Assembly: GCA_033032865.1 (NCBI GenBank)
Contig: JAWHQI010000165.1
Coordinates: forward strand, 4,103,001-4,167,000
Source: Dactylorhiza incarnata
Taxonomy: Eukaryota > Streptophyta > Magnoliopsida > Asparagales > Orchidaceae
Direction: 5' to 3'
DNA length: 64,000 nt
Shown: in pieces, positions 43,827 through 55,850 of the stretch
Layout: the number at the start of each line of letters is the position of its first letter
Numbering within the stretch: the first letter of the stretch is position 1
The notes under the pieces: model-generated
Databases searched by the model: none
Told to the model about the DNA's origin: nothing
The model's input: only the letters and a program-made list of their open reading frames with translations
Translations under genes and position numbers: made by a program

Positions 43827-46188
43827 AACTCCCCTTTTGATAATAACAAAACCATTAATGATAAATCAGAGCATTAATATATATATATAAGCATGATGAA
43901 CTACTTGTGTGTGTGTCAGAGTGATGACTTAGGATAATTATCGATTGTAGTATTTAGAATTGCTCCCCCTAAATACATGCTCCCCCTGAGTGAATGCTCC
44001 CCTAATATGTAAGCTATCATCTTATTTAATCAAGTTGGTTTTTTATTTTGATAGCGGATTATATTTATCATGTTAGTTCTCCCCCTTTTGTTATTAGCAA
44101 AAGTGGGTAAGGAAGCAAAACACAAAAAAATTTTATAATAAGATAAAGGCATGATCGAGCTTATAGAGAGAAGGAAATAATAAGGAGTTTTAGAATACTT
44201 TTCATTGAAATAGATCAGAGTTTGAGTATTACAACATTTTCATAAATCAGAGTTTGTAGAATATAAAGAATACAAGGTAAATGTAAATTTACGGAAAAAT
44301 CAAACATCTTTTGTAAGATATGATGAGTCATAAAAAGATATATGAGTTAATTTTCATAAAGAAGATGTTGTTGTAAATCATTAAAATTGTTAAGTTCAAC
44401 AATAAAGTAACCAAGCATGAAATAATGTTATCAAAAAAAGGGATTACTACAATGTTACTTTAATTCACAATTTCAAAACATACCAAACATTGTAGAAAGC
44501 ATGCTAGGTTATCAAGTGCATATCATAAATAAAGAGTAGTATAGAATTTGCATTAGGATCCAATACTTATGAGAAGAAGTGTTATGGAAGATAATGATGT
44601 TCACATAAGTGTATTTTTGAGTAGAGTAAACAAATGTTTTAATCAAAAATACAAGAAAAATGTAAAGTAAGAGCACAATAAAACACAAATAATTTCACTT
44701 CCACACACTTCAATGCACAAACAAAATATACAACTACCAAGGTTCTTTGCACACACAATGCTCATCAAGACTTATCAGGGTGCAAAGTAGTGCTTGGGGG
44801 ATCACATATTTTATTTTATTTTAATGTTGAAAACTAGTGATCCGGTGTACTTAAGAGTAAGTGGTTTTTATTTTGAAAGAAAGATATGGTTTGCACAAGA
44901 TACTTTACTATTCTTTCCAAGGTGCTCAACCTCACAACGCTTATTAAGACTTATCAGGAGGTTCAAGTAGTGCTTGGTGGAGTTATCTTTGTCACTTTAT
45001 TTTATGATTTTTGTTTTGTACATAGTTCTTCGAATACACTTGTTTTGCAAACCAATATAATTTATGAAAAACATAACCACTTTTCTTAACTTTTAAAAGT
45101 GCAAATAAATGAGTGTAGGTAAGATACTTATGCAATTTTAATTCATTATACTAATACACAACATACACAAGCATTCTTAGATTAAACACATATGTAGATA
45201 ATGCCAAAAAAAGCGAGTGAATAAAGATCATTATCAAACATACAACATTTTCTCATACTTAGAGGCATGCTAAGCTTAGTTCTACACAACTTTTAAAAGA
45301 TAATTGATGCACATATTAATAGATATATCAAAGCATGATGAAAAACAATGTTCAAAGTAGTTTGAAAAGATAAATTGCAACATTATAGAAGTTCTAAATA
45401 ATAGATTAAATCATGCTTGATTTTCACAGGAAAATCCATACCGTTTTTTTTATAGTTTTAATGTTTTATATTTTTGTATTTGATTTTTGCATAAAAATAG
45501 ACTTTAAACAAATGGCAAAAACAAAAAAGGCAAAACATATTTTTTTTGTAATTTGGCTTTTGTATTTTTGTATTTGATTTTTGCATAAAAATAGACTTTA
45601 AACAAAAAAGGCAAAACATATTTTTTTTGTAATTTGGCTTTTGTATTTTTGTATTTGATTTTTCAAAAATGAAATATAATCAAAAGTGCAAAAATAAATA
45701 GTGCATATAGATTAATATATTTTTAAGAATTTTTCAAAATTTTAAAAATACAAAAAAAAAAGTGCGCTAGCGCCGGCGTTAGCGCTAGCGCGTGAAACAG
45801 TACACGATTTTTTATTATTTTGAAACTTTTAATTGTTGATCTTGATTAAGTGTCCCAATAGTAGTTTCATGCTGAAATTTCAGAATTTTAGGAGATGTTT
45901 TAGATGGTTAAAAATTACAAAATTGCGCGAATGTGTTTTAACTCGAAAGATCTAGGACACCTAACTCAAGTCATAATAATCGAAATCTTGCATCAGAAAA
46001 ACATAACTGCAAGACTAAATAGTACATACAGTAGAGAATAAATTTAGGTATCTTATAGAATAAAAAAATACAAGAAATTAGAAAGGTGCGATATCGCATG
46101 TGCTAGCGATAGCGATGGCGCTATCGATCCTTTAGTTAAATCCCCTTTTCTTTTTCATTTCGGCCATTGCCATTGAATCTCTCCCGAA
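43827..46188 (-). other. F polypurine tract and long AT-rich non-coding stretch
   Basis: Minus strand AAAAGGGGAGTT adjoins the LTR. The rest has no gene. It includes an imperfect duplication of a 'cttatcagg...gtagtgcttgg' segment (44770 and 44950) and a tandem copy of about 95 bp near 45470-45665. GCGCTAGCG...TAGCGCTAGCG inverted repeats at 45764-45792 and 46089-46130 are the LTR motif upstream of the antisense gene. Confidence 0.75.
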
Positions 46189-46189
46189 A

Positions 46190-47640
46190 AACCCTAGAAG
46201 ACGACCCAGCCCACGCATAGATCTGAGGTAAAACTTCATCTTTTCTTATGATTTTTGTTTTAAAACTTGATTTTGATGTTAAAGATGAATATATTTGAGA
46301 TTTTTAGGTGGTTTTAGAAACAAGATCTACAATGCTTGATTCTTTTATTTTTGAAGAGAGGAACTCGAACAAATCATCTTTATTTTTATGAGGATTTTAG
46401 TTTTGATTTTGGTTTAGATTATGTGGGTTTCTTGGATCTAGCAAGTTAGGATTTTTATTTTAAAGAGATTTTTACCATTTTAGATCAGAGGACAAGTGCC
46501 GGCGCTACAGTAGGCGCTAGTGATAACGCTGGTGCTAGTGATTGTTGCTTAGTTTTAATTCCTCTTATAATGTGGCAGATGGCCCCTGGATCAAAAGGAA
46601 AGAAAAGTGCAGAGCTGGCCGTGGAGGCTGCAGTAGTAGGTGTTCCATATATCTTTGAGTTTGACATGCCTCATCACCACCATATCATGCAGCTATTTGC
46701 TGCCTCCGAGGTTTTGAATTTATTTATTTCTGATGGGTTTTCTTTTGAGTTAGTACGAGATTTCTATACGCACTTGGAGAACCCATCGCAGACAGAGCTG
46801 GATGGAGGAGTGCGGTCTCTGGTGCAAGGACACGTGGTGACAATTACTCATGACCAACTGAGGGATGTGTTTGGATTGACCCAGCATCCAAATTGTTTGG
46901 AAATTGTTGAGAAGTTTAGAGTAGATAGAGATTGGACTCAAGTGAACATGGTGTTGCATAATAGGGAATGCGGGAGTCTGATCTCCTCTGTGTCGTCACT
47001 CACAGTAGACGCCTTGGTCGTTCAAGATATACTATGCCACACAATTATGCTGAAGTTGGGTGATACAGCAAAACTCACAGCACAACTAAGTTATGTCACC
47101 TATTTCATTTTAGAGGAGGCGAAATTTGATGTGGCAGATTTGTTACTTTCCTTGATTCGCTATTCATACAAGTTGCGGCATCCTTCCCGCCAGAGATATA
47201 ACAATTTGCCCCTGTGTGGCATCATACAATGGGTTATTCAGGTGATATACCCTTCTATTGAAATAGGTTTTTACTTGATAGACTGCTTTCCTCCTATCTA
47301 TAGTACCTCACACTTGTGAGCTACATCCCTCCCGGATGAGCCATCGACGTCTGCTCGACCACCACTCCGGCAAGGAGTGTCATCTTGAGGGGCTCGAGAT
47401 GATTCATTTGAATCTTTTCGAGAAGAAATGGGAGAGCGGATGACAAGACTGGAGAAAGATGTTTCTGGTATAAAGAAGATGGTGAAGTTCATGATCAAGG
47501 CATTAAAGCTAAAAACATCTACACTGGAGCGAAGGGAGTGGGACAGCCCAGTACAAGATCCACCGCGTCATTCGATTCGGAGGACTCGCAGAAGACAATC
47601 CCCAAGTCCTAGTGTGGAGGAGATAGATGAGGAAGAGTAG
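46190..47640 (+). pseudogene. F antisense accessory gene (putative plant transposon protein-like)
   Basis: On the strand opposite to gag. A possible 5' exon (aaaaccctag leader, 46190-46223) with donor GAG|GTAAAA and an acceptor GTGGCAG directly before ATG 46579 suggest a leader intron. The frame then starts MAPGSKGKK and runs to 47319. It has FDMPHHHHIMQLF, a helical segment, and VTITHDQLRDVFGL, matching the equivalent places in B and D. A later frame at 47428-47640 encodes a coiled coil (MTRLEKDVSGIKKMVKF) and a basic/acidic tail. A stop at 47386 and no clean junction between the parts suggest decay. Function unknown. Confidence 0.68.
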
Positions 47641-48389
47641 TGGAATAGGAAGGACCTGAGGGGAATAAGTTTTCAGTTTTGTAATAATACAGGAATTTGA
47701 ACATATGTTTTTGGATATTGTTTGCTAGCGCTATCTGCAATGTTTAATTTTGTTGTTTTTTTTGCATGTTTGACTATTTTTATCTGATCCTTCTTTGGTA
47801 GTTTTTAAAGGTTTGTTTTACGTTTTATTTATAAATTTTGAAGTCATGAAGTGGAGATGTTTAGGCAATTTTAGGATCATATGTAGTATATTTTTGAAAT
47901 CCTATGGTTAGAGATTTTAATACCACATAGAAAATTTTGAATATGATGTATATATATATATATGTAATGAATATATAGGTCACCTAAAATAAAATATGAT
48001 TTTGAATTTTGATTAATTTGACTTATAAACTCATTAAGTTTTTAAGAGATAAGATCATATTTCCTATATGAGATGACCATAACATGATAGCTTAAAAAAA
48101 TAAGAAAACAAGAAATCAAAGCATATCATGAAGTAGAATAATTGATATTTATTTTTTTGTTGATTTCTACTTCATGCGTATGGTGATACCTAATGAATAA
48201 GAGATTTAGGTATCTAAAGGGGACCAAGTGTGGTAAATATAACGTGTAGGTTTGTGGGTAGATATTGATGAATGCGTCCTTTCATGTGAAGTTAATGTTT
48301 CAGTTTTAGTTTTGGGCCTCCATTCAAACTTTGGTTTGGTGTTATTCTTATATGTGAAATTTCCATTGTGATAATCTTTATATTGATGA
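47641..48389. other. F non-coding spacer
   Basis: AT-rich sequence between the 3' ends of the two convergent genes. One GCTAGCGCTA motif near 47725. No gene. Confidence 0.6.
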
Positions 48390-49646
48390 TTATTGAAAGT
48401 AATTTTTCATAGGAAAGTTGTGAACATTCAATTTTATGTTGGGAGAAGATTGATGTTGTAAGTGATAATGATGATAGTATTTTGGAATTTCATTTTCAAT
48501 CTTTTGAAGTTTTTTATTTCCATGGTTTGGTTTATTCATATTTTGAGAAATCATATTCAACTTGCTTTTCGAGTTAGCTTGATATTGAGAATTTTTCTTT
48601 ATGATTTCCTTAAGCAAGTTAATTTTAGTTTCTAATTCATTGTTCTTAAGTTTCAAATTATGTCTGGCCTTATTATACATAATTGTGCTATTTTTAAGAG
48701 TAGAAACAATTGAATCAATATGGTTTTGATATTCATTTATGTATTCCTCAAATGTTTCGTCCATCTATTCAATTTCAATTTTATAACTTTTGCATGTAGG
48801 ACAATCACTTTTTAATGATGAATTTTCTAAAGATAATTTTTCATTATGTTCTTTTATACAAATAATTTCTTTTTCAAGTTCCTTAAATTTTTCTTTAATA
48901 TCATTACAATCAAAACAAGGTTTTGTATTTTCAATTGAAGTGACATGAGTAAAGCTAGATAAATCAGATTTTGATTCTACTTTAACTTTTGCTTTTAAAT
49001 TTTTATTTTCTAAGCGCAATTTGCATTTCGCATTTTTTAATTTCTTAATTTTGCGCTTTGTAATTTGTAGCAATTGTAAAGTAGAAATAGAATTGCAAAC
49101 AATAATATGATTTGATTTCCTTACAGTGCTTTTGGATGCTGTGAGATTTAAGCACGAATTTTCTTTGTTGTCTTCATCTATTTGGCATTCCTCTTCCAGA
49201 GATGGGATTTCTTCTTTTCCATTTGATGTGCACTTCATGGATCCGTCATGAGAGGAGCTTTCTTGAAAATTTGTGCAACCTTGTATGTTCTCCAATTCTT
49301 GTATTTGTTCCATACCTGTAAGAGGAAAATAATACATTTCTTCAAGAAATTTCCAAACTTTGTATGCACTAGAAAAACAATATATTAATTTGAAGATATC
49401 TTGAGATAAATCACAAAAAATATAATGCATAGCTTTTGCATTTAGGTGACGCTCTTATTTATTTGATTCGTCCGCTGTTCTTGTTATTGCTATATCCCAA
49501 GCGTTGATATCTAATGTTTTAATAAACCTTTCCATTAATAATTTCCACCCTTTATAATTTCTTCCTTCGAATAAAGGTGGTGCAAGAGATTTTTCTTCTT
49601 CATAAAAATTTTCCCCACCAATAGAAGCGAGATCATGAGACGCCAT
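48390..49646 (-). pseudogene. gag: Element F Gag
   Basis: One frame from MASHDLASIGG to 48390 with a TAA at 49455 and a TAG at 48765. Copia gag N-terminus (LAPPLFEGRNYKGWK), AKAMHYIFCDLSQDIF after the first stop, then charged and coiled-coil segments (KRKIKKLKNAKCKL, FDCNDIKEKFKELEKE). No CCHC knuckle and no pol follow. The same gene is in element I. About 418 codons if both stops were read. Confidence 0.85.
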
Positions 49647-49677
49647 TATTCCCGGTTGTTAAGCCGATTTGGAATAA

Positions 49678-49693
49678 CCTGGCTTTGATACCA
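49678..49693 (-). other. Element F primer-binding site
   Basis: Minus strand TGGTATCAAAGCCAGG, an iMet match with one change, two bases from the LTR. Confidence 0.82.
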
Positions 49694-49695
49694 CT

Positions 49696-51013
49696 TATTG
49701 GATCGGTAGGCGTCCTTATAGGGGTGGTGAATAAGGGTTTTAAAAACTTATATTATATTTTGAAATACTTGCTTATGATAAGAGATCAAAATAGTGATTT
49801 TGATCTAATATGTAAAATGTTTTATAATAAAGGAGAGGATAATAAACAGTTTAGAGAAATGAAGAACAAATCAATTTTATTACACAAAGAGAGACATGAT
49901 TATTATTAATAAAATTGATTACAAAATTTTTTTTTCAATGACGCTATAAATCAAAGCGAAATATGAAAGACTCTTTTTGTTTTCTATACCGACTCGTATC
50001 CCCACGAACCGGTTGGCTTTAGCCGATCCTTCCCCGGATACGGCCTTAAGCTGCTCTAGCCAACCCTTCCCCGGATATGGCCTCGAGCACCCCGTAGACC
50101 TACACCCGAGACCTAGTCGCCAACACGAGGCGAATTTCTGCCCTAAGTCCTACCCAGACCTAGTCGCCAACACGAGGCAAATTTACTACATGATTTAAAA
50201 GAAAAGATGTGAAATAAAAATACAATAATACAAAACTCCCTATATGGATCTCTTGGAGAAGTGGATGAAGGCCCGCAGAGTATGATCGTAGTCGATGCGG
50301 TCTTTCATCACGATGATGACGCGTGTTGAAATCTTCTCCACAGATCTCCTTAAGCCTTTATGGATTTGTGGGAGTATCTCTCTGAACCTTCCTCTCTATG
50401 TTGTGGCACGAAGCTCTGGAATTTTAGATCTGAAGAGGATGAGGAAGACAGAGCCAAGGGGTCCTTTTTATAGCCTTAGAGCTAGCGCCTGCGCTAGTGC
50501 TACTGCCGACGCTATCCCATTTTAGGACATATTCTGCACGGCAGAATCTTCAATCTGAGGAAACAATTCTCTCTTGCCTTCTGTGCTCCGCTCTACCGCA
50601 TGCGCTATCGGATACGGCCAGGCGCTATCTCCTTCTATATGTGCTCCCGGAATTGCGCTTAAGCATTCTTTTCGTCGATCGAATTTTCGTCGAACACAGT
50701 GATGAGCATTTCGTCGAGCGCAGCTTATAGTTCGTCGAGCAAAAGCTAGCGCCAGTGCTAGTACTAGCGCGTCGCAGTAGAGTAAGCAGTTCATTGAGCG
50801 CCAGTTTGCATCTCAGCAGTTCCTTAGCGCTAGCGGTACCGCCGGCACTAGAAGGAGTGTTGGATTTGATGGCTCACATTTGGGGGCAACCTTCTTATGT
50901 AATCCTTGGGTCATGTGGACTTTGTTATCCTGCACACTTAACCACACAAGATCAAATACACATAGGTTTTGTTATTCTCAAACCTAGTAGATGCGGAAGA
51001 CCATGTTCCAACA
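49696..51013 (-). repeat. Element F right (5') LTR
   Basis: 1318 bp, similar to 42503-43826. Its inner end reads TA instead of TG on the plus strand, a decayed terminus. Confidence 0.88.
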
Positions 51014-51636
51014 CTATGAGCTCTTACTAAAAAGCAGGGTTGAGTTAGAAGCCTAGGAGAGAATCTCAACTCCTAAAGAAAGGACACTTGCACTAAAGGC
51101 TGCTGAAGCAGAGCCTTCCACCTCTGAAGATGAGATGTTCAATCTCTTGGCTAAAAGATTCAAGAGATGGGTCAAGACAGAGGACTCCAAAAGGAATGAG
51201 AGGAGTTCAACCAAACCAAGGTATGACAAAACTCCTAAATAGGAAATTATCTGCATCTCATGCAGAAAACCTGGACACTTGGCCACGAAATGTCCTGAAG
51301 AAGAAAAGAACAAAAGTTACAAGCAGAAGGAGCACAAGAAGAAATCCTTCATGAGGAAGGATAAGAAAAGAGGGAAGGTTTCATTGCTGAAACTTGGAGT
51401 GATTCAGATTCTGAGCCAAGCTCCTCCTCATCTGATAGTGATGAAGAGTGTGGAACTGAATAAGCCTGCTTAATGGCTCTGAAAGACTCTACTGCTGAAA
51501 ATCAGGTAACAATTTTTGATTATTTTGACTTTTCCTCAGAAGACTTTAATGATTATTTCAAAGAATTATGTGAAGATTATATTAACAGTCAAAAGGAACT
51601 TAACATAATCAAAAGACTTTATGTAAATAAGTATAT
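51014..51636 (+). pseudogene. gag: Element E Gag, second part
   Basis: Resumes after F in the region matching B's SYEQLLK. Contains FNLLAKRFKRWVK and a CCHC knuckle (CISCRKPGHLATKC), with stops and a frameshift. Breaks off at about 51636 at the junction with I. Confidence 0.85.
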
Positions 51637-53039
51637 AGGGGTGCTCGAGGCCTTTCTAGGGATAGAAGGGCTAGAGCGGCTTGAGGCCGTATCTGGGGAG
51701 AGATCAGCTAAATCCAACCGGTTCTTAGTGAGAAGAGTCGGCATAGAAAACAACAAGAGTATTTTATATTTCACCTTGGATTTCTAGCGTCATAGAAATC
51801 AGTTTTTGTAATCAATTTTATAAATGATAATCATTTCTTTTCTTATTAAATAAAATTAATTTCATTTCTAATTTCTATCTCTTTACTTTTGATTCAGTGT
51901 ACTTCTTATAAAATCATAAACGTTTTCTATAAAAGATTTAAGTTTTTTAAAACCCTTATTCACCCCACCCCCCACCCCTCTAAGGGCGCCTCACGATCCA
52001 ACAAGTGGTATTAGAGATAGGTTATTCCAAATCGGCTTAACAACCGGGAATAATGGAGTCTCTTTATCATGATCTTGCTTCTACCAGTGGGGAAAATTTT
52101 TATATAAATGAAAAATCACTAGCACCACCTTTATTTGAAGGGAAAATTATAAAGGGTGGAAAATATAAATGAAAAATTTTCTTAAAGCTTTAGATGATAA
52201 AAGTTTGGAAAATTACTATTGAAAAGCCACCTAGCGTACTAACTAGAAAAGAAATTGTTTTAAATGCAAAATCTATAAATAATCTATTTTGTGCGTTAGA
52301 TCAAAATATTTTCAAACTTATTTATACTTTACCTGCCGCATATGAGATTTGGAATTTTCTTGAAAATACTTAAGATTCTTCTTCTGTATGTATGGAACAA
52401 ACACAAGAGGAGAAGGACAAACAAGCATCCACCATAATTCAAGGAGATATCTCTCATAGAAAAACAATGGAAATCATGGAAATTGACTTAGGCGAAGAGA
52501 GCAATACATCAAGAGAAAAAGAAGATGAAATTTCATCTATGAAAGAGGAAGGACTAGAAGACGACGAAGGAACTTCATGTTCACATCTTTCCTCTTCCGA
52601 TACCGCTGTAAGAAAGTCTTATTCTTCTTCTTGTGTGACAACTTCTATCTCTACTTTTCATGTACTAGAAATTGCTAAACGTAAAATCAAGAAGTTAAAA
52701 ATTGCGAATAAAAAATTATGTTAAGAAAATAAAAGGTTAAACGCTAATGATAATTTAGAATCCAATTGTGATGGGGCTTCTCCATCTTGCTCTTTAATCT
52801 CAATGCCTTGTTTTGATTGTAATGATATTAAAGAAAAATTCAAGGATTTTGAAAAAGAACTTTTAATTTCAAAAGAGCATAATGAAAAATTAGTAAATGA
52901 AAATAATATTTTATCTAATAAACTAGAATCATTAAAACTATTTGTGGAAAAATATACAAGTAATAAAAAATCTTTTATTTCTAATTTATCATCAAACATG
53001 TTTAAGACTTCTACTAGTATTTTAAAATCTATTAAACAT
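51637..53039 (+). mobile_element. Element I: truncated relative of F, plus strand
   Basis: Partial 5' LTR 51637-52003, matching the R/U5 side of the F LTR in reverse orientation, then primer site TGGTATTAGAGATAGG (52006) and gag. The LTR's U3 and the whole 3' part are missing. Its left junction with E has no LTR terminus, so it arose by deletion and not by clean insertion. Confidence 0.82.
52053..53039 (+). pseudogene. gag: Element I Gag
   Basis: Opens MESLYHDLAS and LAPPLFEG as in F. Frame breaks follow, then 52392-52724 and 52803-53039 (FDCNDIKEKFKDFEKE). Cut by J at 53039. Confidence 0.82.
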
Positions 53040-53422
53040 TGATGCTATGTTCGGCAAGTGCACCGGTCGCTGTCAAGTAATAAATGTTGGGAATAGAATC
53101 CCCGAGTGTCGGTCTCTTGAGGAATGCAGGTTGGGTGAACGAATTGCGTTGTGTGACAATTGTTACACAAGCGGGAACAAACACAACTAGAGGGGTTTTG
53201 ATTTGGTTTCCTATTATTAACAACAATAAAAGAAGTGCGGGTCGAACTCACCGCTTCGCAAGATGAGATGGGTGCACGGACGCGATGACGAGCTTCGTGA
53301 GGCGGATGGACGGTGCGCAAGCGAGTGAAGTGATCACTAGTGCGGAGAGTGAGGGTCGCAGACACCTCTTCACAAATCGTCGCTAGCTCTTGCTAACGCA
53401 AAATGAGCACAATGGGTACGTG

Positions 53423-53457
53423 CCTAAACCCTAAACCCTAAACCCTAAACCCTAAAC
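53423..53457. repeat. Interstitial telomere motif (CCTAAAC)5
   Basis: Five perfect 7-bp copies of the plant telomere unit (TTTAGGG on the other strand) inside the J LTR. The aligned site in K (about 55345) has none. Confidence 0.95.
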
Positions 53458-53962
53458 GAATCACAAGCAAATGCTGATGAACAGAGAAGAAACAAGCATT
53501 GCATTTAAACTAAACATCATGATATTCAAGTTCAAATGATTCAAAGAAATACTACAAAGAGGAGAAGAGGAAGACAACCAATGGACGAAGACTAGCAGCC
53601 GTTCACGGCCGGAATGGTAGTTTGTCAAGCTACCTCCGGACTCGGGCGGACTGTGCTTCCGGCGTCGAGAGACTGTCACGATCTCTCCACGTGCTTCCGT
53701 CGTCTTCTACCTCAGTATTGCTGTTCTTCTCACCGGACAAAAATGGAGACTGCTTGCTTGAGTGCTTGCGGATGGCGGAGAATGCTTCCGGACGATGGGA
53801 AAATGCTTAGGATGGCCGGAGACGACTTCCCCTTCCAGAGAAGATGAGGTGGAGATGGCTGGAAGTGGAAAACGGCGGCGTACAGACTGAAAATCCCTCT
53901 CCCGGAAGCCCGCCTATCCCTAATTTGCAGAACAGGTCATTATATAGGCACTGGCGAAAATA

Positions 53963-54222
53963 CTGCGCACGGTCATTGGCGCACGACCAGTGGTCGTGCG
54001 CGCTGGATTTCTGTGATCGTGCGCCTGCCTGGGCGGAACCTGCAAGCTAAGAAATTTATTAAATAACATGTTTGCACGACCAGTGGCGCACGACCAGTAG
54101 TCGTGCGCACTATCGTAAATGGTCGTGCGTTCGGTCAAACAGAACTCAAATTTTGGGGGTTGAGTGCACACGATCAATGGCGCACGACCAGTGGTCGTGC
54201 GCAATAAAACCAGTGATCGTGC
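53963..54222 (-). repeat. 10-3-10 palindrome array in J U3
   Basis: Three 23-bp palindromes GCGCACGACC-N3-GGTCGTGCGC (second with one change) at 53979, 54086 and 54180, each flanked by GCGCACGATC or GATCGTGCGC half-sites. It begins within 20 bp upstream of the TATA box. Confidence 0.93.
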
Positions 54223-54484
54223 GCAGTGTTCCTGTACATAATTGTACCGGGAACACCTGCACGACTCATGTTCCTACAGAAATGCTAATCAGGCCACTGA
54301 AAGGGGCACTCAACAATACGATAAGGCTAACAAGAAAGAATAAACATAAAACACACCAAAATAGGCCAAGAAGTGCACCTAGCATAGAACGACAAATATG
54401 AGCTAAAAAGGCTAAAGTGCAGTGGAATGACTAGAGAAATGGCCCAGATGAGTCCATCTATGTGTATATAATTGGGACTCATCA

Positions 54485-54959
54485 CACCCCCAGACTTACC
54501 TTTTTGCGCGTCCCGAGCAAACACAACCTGCGGAGTAGGGAAAATGGTGGTTGGCGTAGAGAATTGCAAATAAAGAGTCAGATGCAAAGTATCATACCCA
54601 TGCAAATAGAAATTCTGTAAAAGAAGATTTTAACTATACTAATTAATTTACAAAAGTATACATGCGTAAATAGAGATTTATTTGTACTCAGATGGTTAAT
54701 CATGAAGAATTTGTGCGGTCGTGCCCGATGTGAAAGTAAACAAGCCACTCAGGAGGGTGTTGCTAAAGACCGGAATTCGGGAATAACTCCGCTGAAATCC
54801 ATCAACGACGAGAACCATAAGCTTGCCCGGTTACACTCTCTCCACGGCACTAGCAAACTCAGAAGTTAAATCAATAGGACTTTGGGTTGAAATTTGGGCT
54901 TAGGTTACGGTATGATATTCAATGATAAACGAAACGGCTACGCAACCCAAATGAGCAAC
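54485..54959 (-). other. Element J interior stub
   Basis: Starts with the polypurine tract (minus AAGTCTGGGGGTG) and contains no gene. The last bases gcaac (54955-54959) are the candidate target duplication of K. Confidence 0.75.
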
Positions 54960-55823
54960 TGATGCGCGTCGGCAAGTGCACCGGTCGCTGTCAAGTAATA
55001 ATTGTGGAGAATAAATTCCCCGGATGTCGGTCTCTTGAGGAATGCAGGATGGGTGATCGAATCGTGCAGTGAATATTGTTACACAAGCGTTTCACAAACA
55101 CAACAAGGGGTTTTTGGTTGGTTTTCCTAATTTTAACAACAATAAAAGAGATGCGGGTCGAGAACACCGCTTCGCAACGTGAGGTGGATGCAACGGCCGC
55201 GATGTCGTGCTTCGTGAGGCGAATGAAGTGGACTCAGGCGCGAGAGAGTGAGGGTCGCAAACACCTCTTCACAACCGTCATTAGCTCTTGCCAACACAGA
55301 GCAAACACCTTGCGTGCGTGTGTGAGTGAGTGCGCTTGAACGTGGTGAATCACAACCAACCCATGAATAAGAACACAGAAACATTCATTCTCATCAAGTA
55401 AATATCACAATATTCATTTAGTAAAAGATTCAAAGGGGTACAATCAAGGAAAGAGGAAGGAGATAACCGGCGGTGAAGACTAGCGGCCGTTCACGGCCGG
55501 AATGGTAGGTTGTCGGGCTACCTCCGGACTCGGGCGGACGATGCTTCCGGCGTAGAGGGCTGTCACAATCTCCCTACGTGCTCCGTCGTCTTCGACTCAA
55601 GGTCTCTTCTTCTTCTCACCGGGCGGAAAGCGAAAATGATTGCTTGGAGGCTTGCGGATGATGGAGAACACTCACGGACGATGGAGGATGTCCAGGAATG
55701 GACCGAGGAAGCTTCCCCTTGCGTAGGAGATGAAGTAGGGGCGATCCAAGGGGGCGGTCGGCGGCGTACGGAACAGAAATCCCACTCCCGGAATGAATAA
55801 TCCGCCCTAAAATCGCAACAGGC

Positions 55824-55834
55824 GCTTAAATAGG
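55824..55834 (-). promoter_or_regulatory. TATA box of K LTR
   Basis: CCTATTTAAGC on the minus strand, directly downstream of the palindrome array. Confidence 0.65.
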
Positions 55835-55850
55835 CGCTGGATTAAACACT

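Larger units (their letters stand above)
42503..51013 (-). mobile_element. Element F: non-autonomous Copia with antisense accessory gene
   Basis: Complete minus-strand element of 8.5 kb in the gag of E, target duplication ctatg (42498-42502 and 51014-51018). LTRs 42503-43826 and 49696-51013 are visibly diverged, so it is older than A, B or K. It has a gag with stops and no pol. A gene on the opposite strand lies in the middle. Confidence 0.9.
40171..51636 (+). mobile_element. Element E: Copia relative of B, interrupted by F
   Basis: LTR 40171-41767, primer site, gag in two parts (41876-42502 and 51014-51636) with F between them. LTR start (TGTTGGGAAAA), LTR end (GTGCACTTTCA), gag and motif array are like those of B but well diverged. 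It ends abruptly at about 51636 where element I begins, so the 3' part is lost. Confidence 0.85.
53040..54484 (-). repeat. Element J 3' LTR
   Basis: 1445 bp, same family as K but diverged. Holds a telomere-like block (53423-53457), a TATA box (53938-53948, minus CCTATATAATG) and the palindrome array. No gene. Confidence 0.85.
53040..54959 (-). mobile_element. Element J: Athila-like LTR and 3' stub
   Basis: LTR 53040-54484 plus 475 bp of interior, interrupted by K at 54960. The interior matches 56470-56960 of K. The left flank acatt (53035-53039) is the candidate target duplication. Confidence 0.82.

Noticed and set aside
43827..46188. Host gene or promoter in the long AT-rich stretch of F
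   Set aside because: It lies fully inside an element with matching LTRs and target duplication, with no open frame of note.
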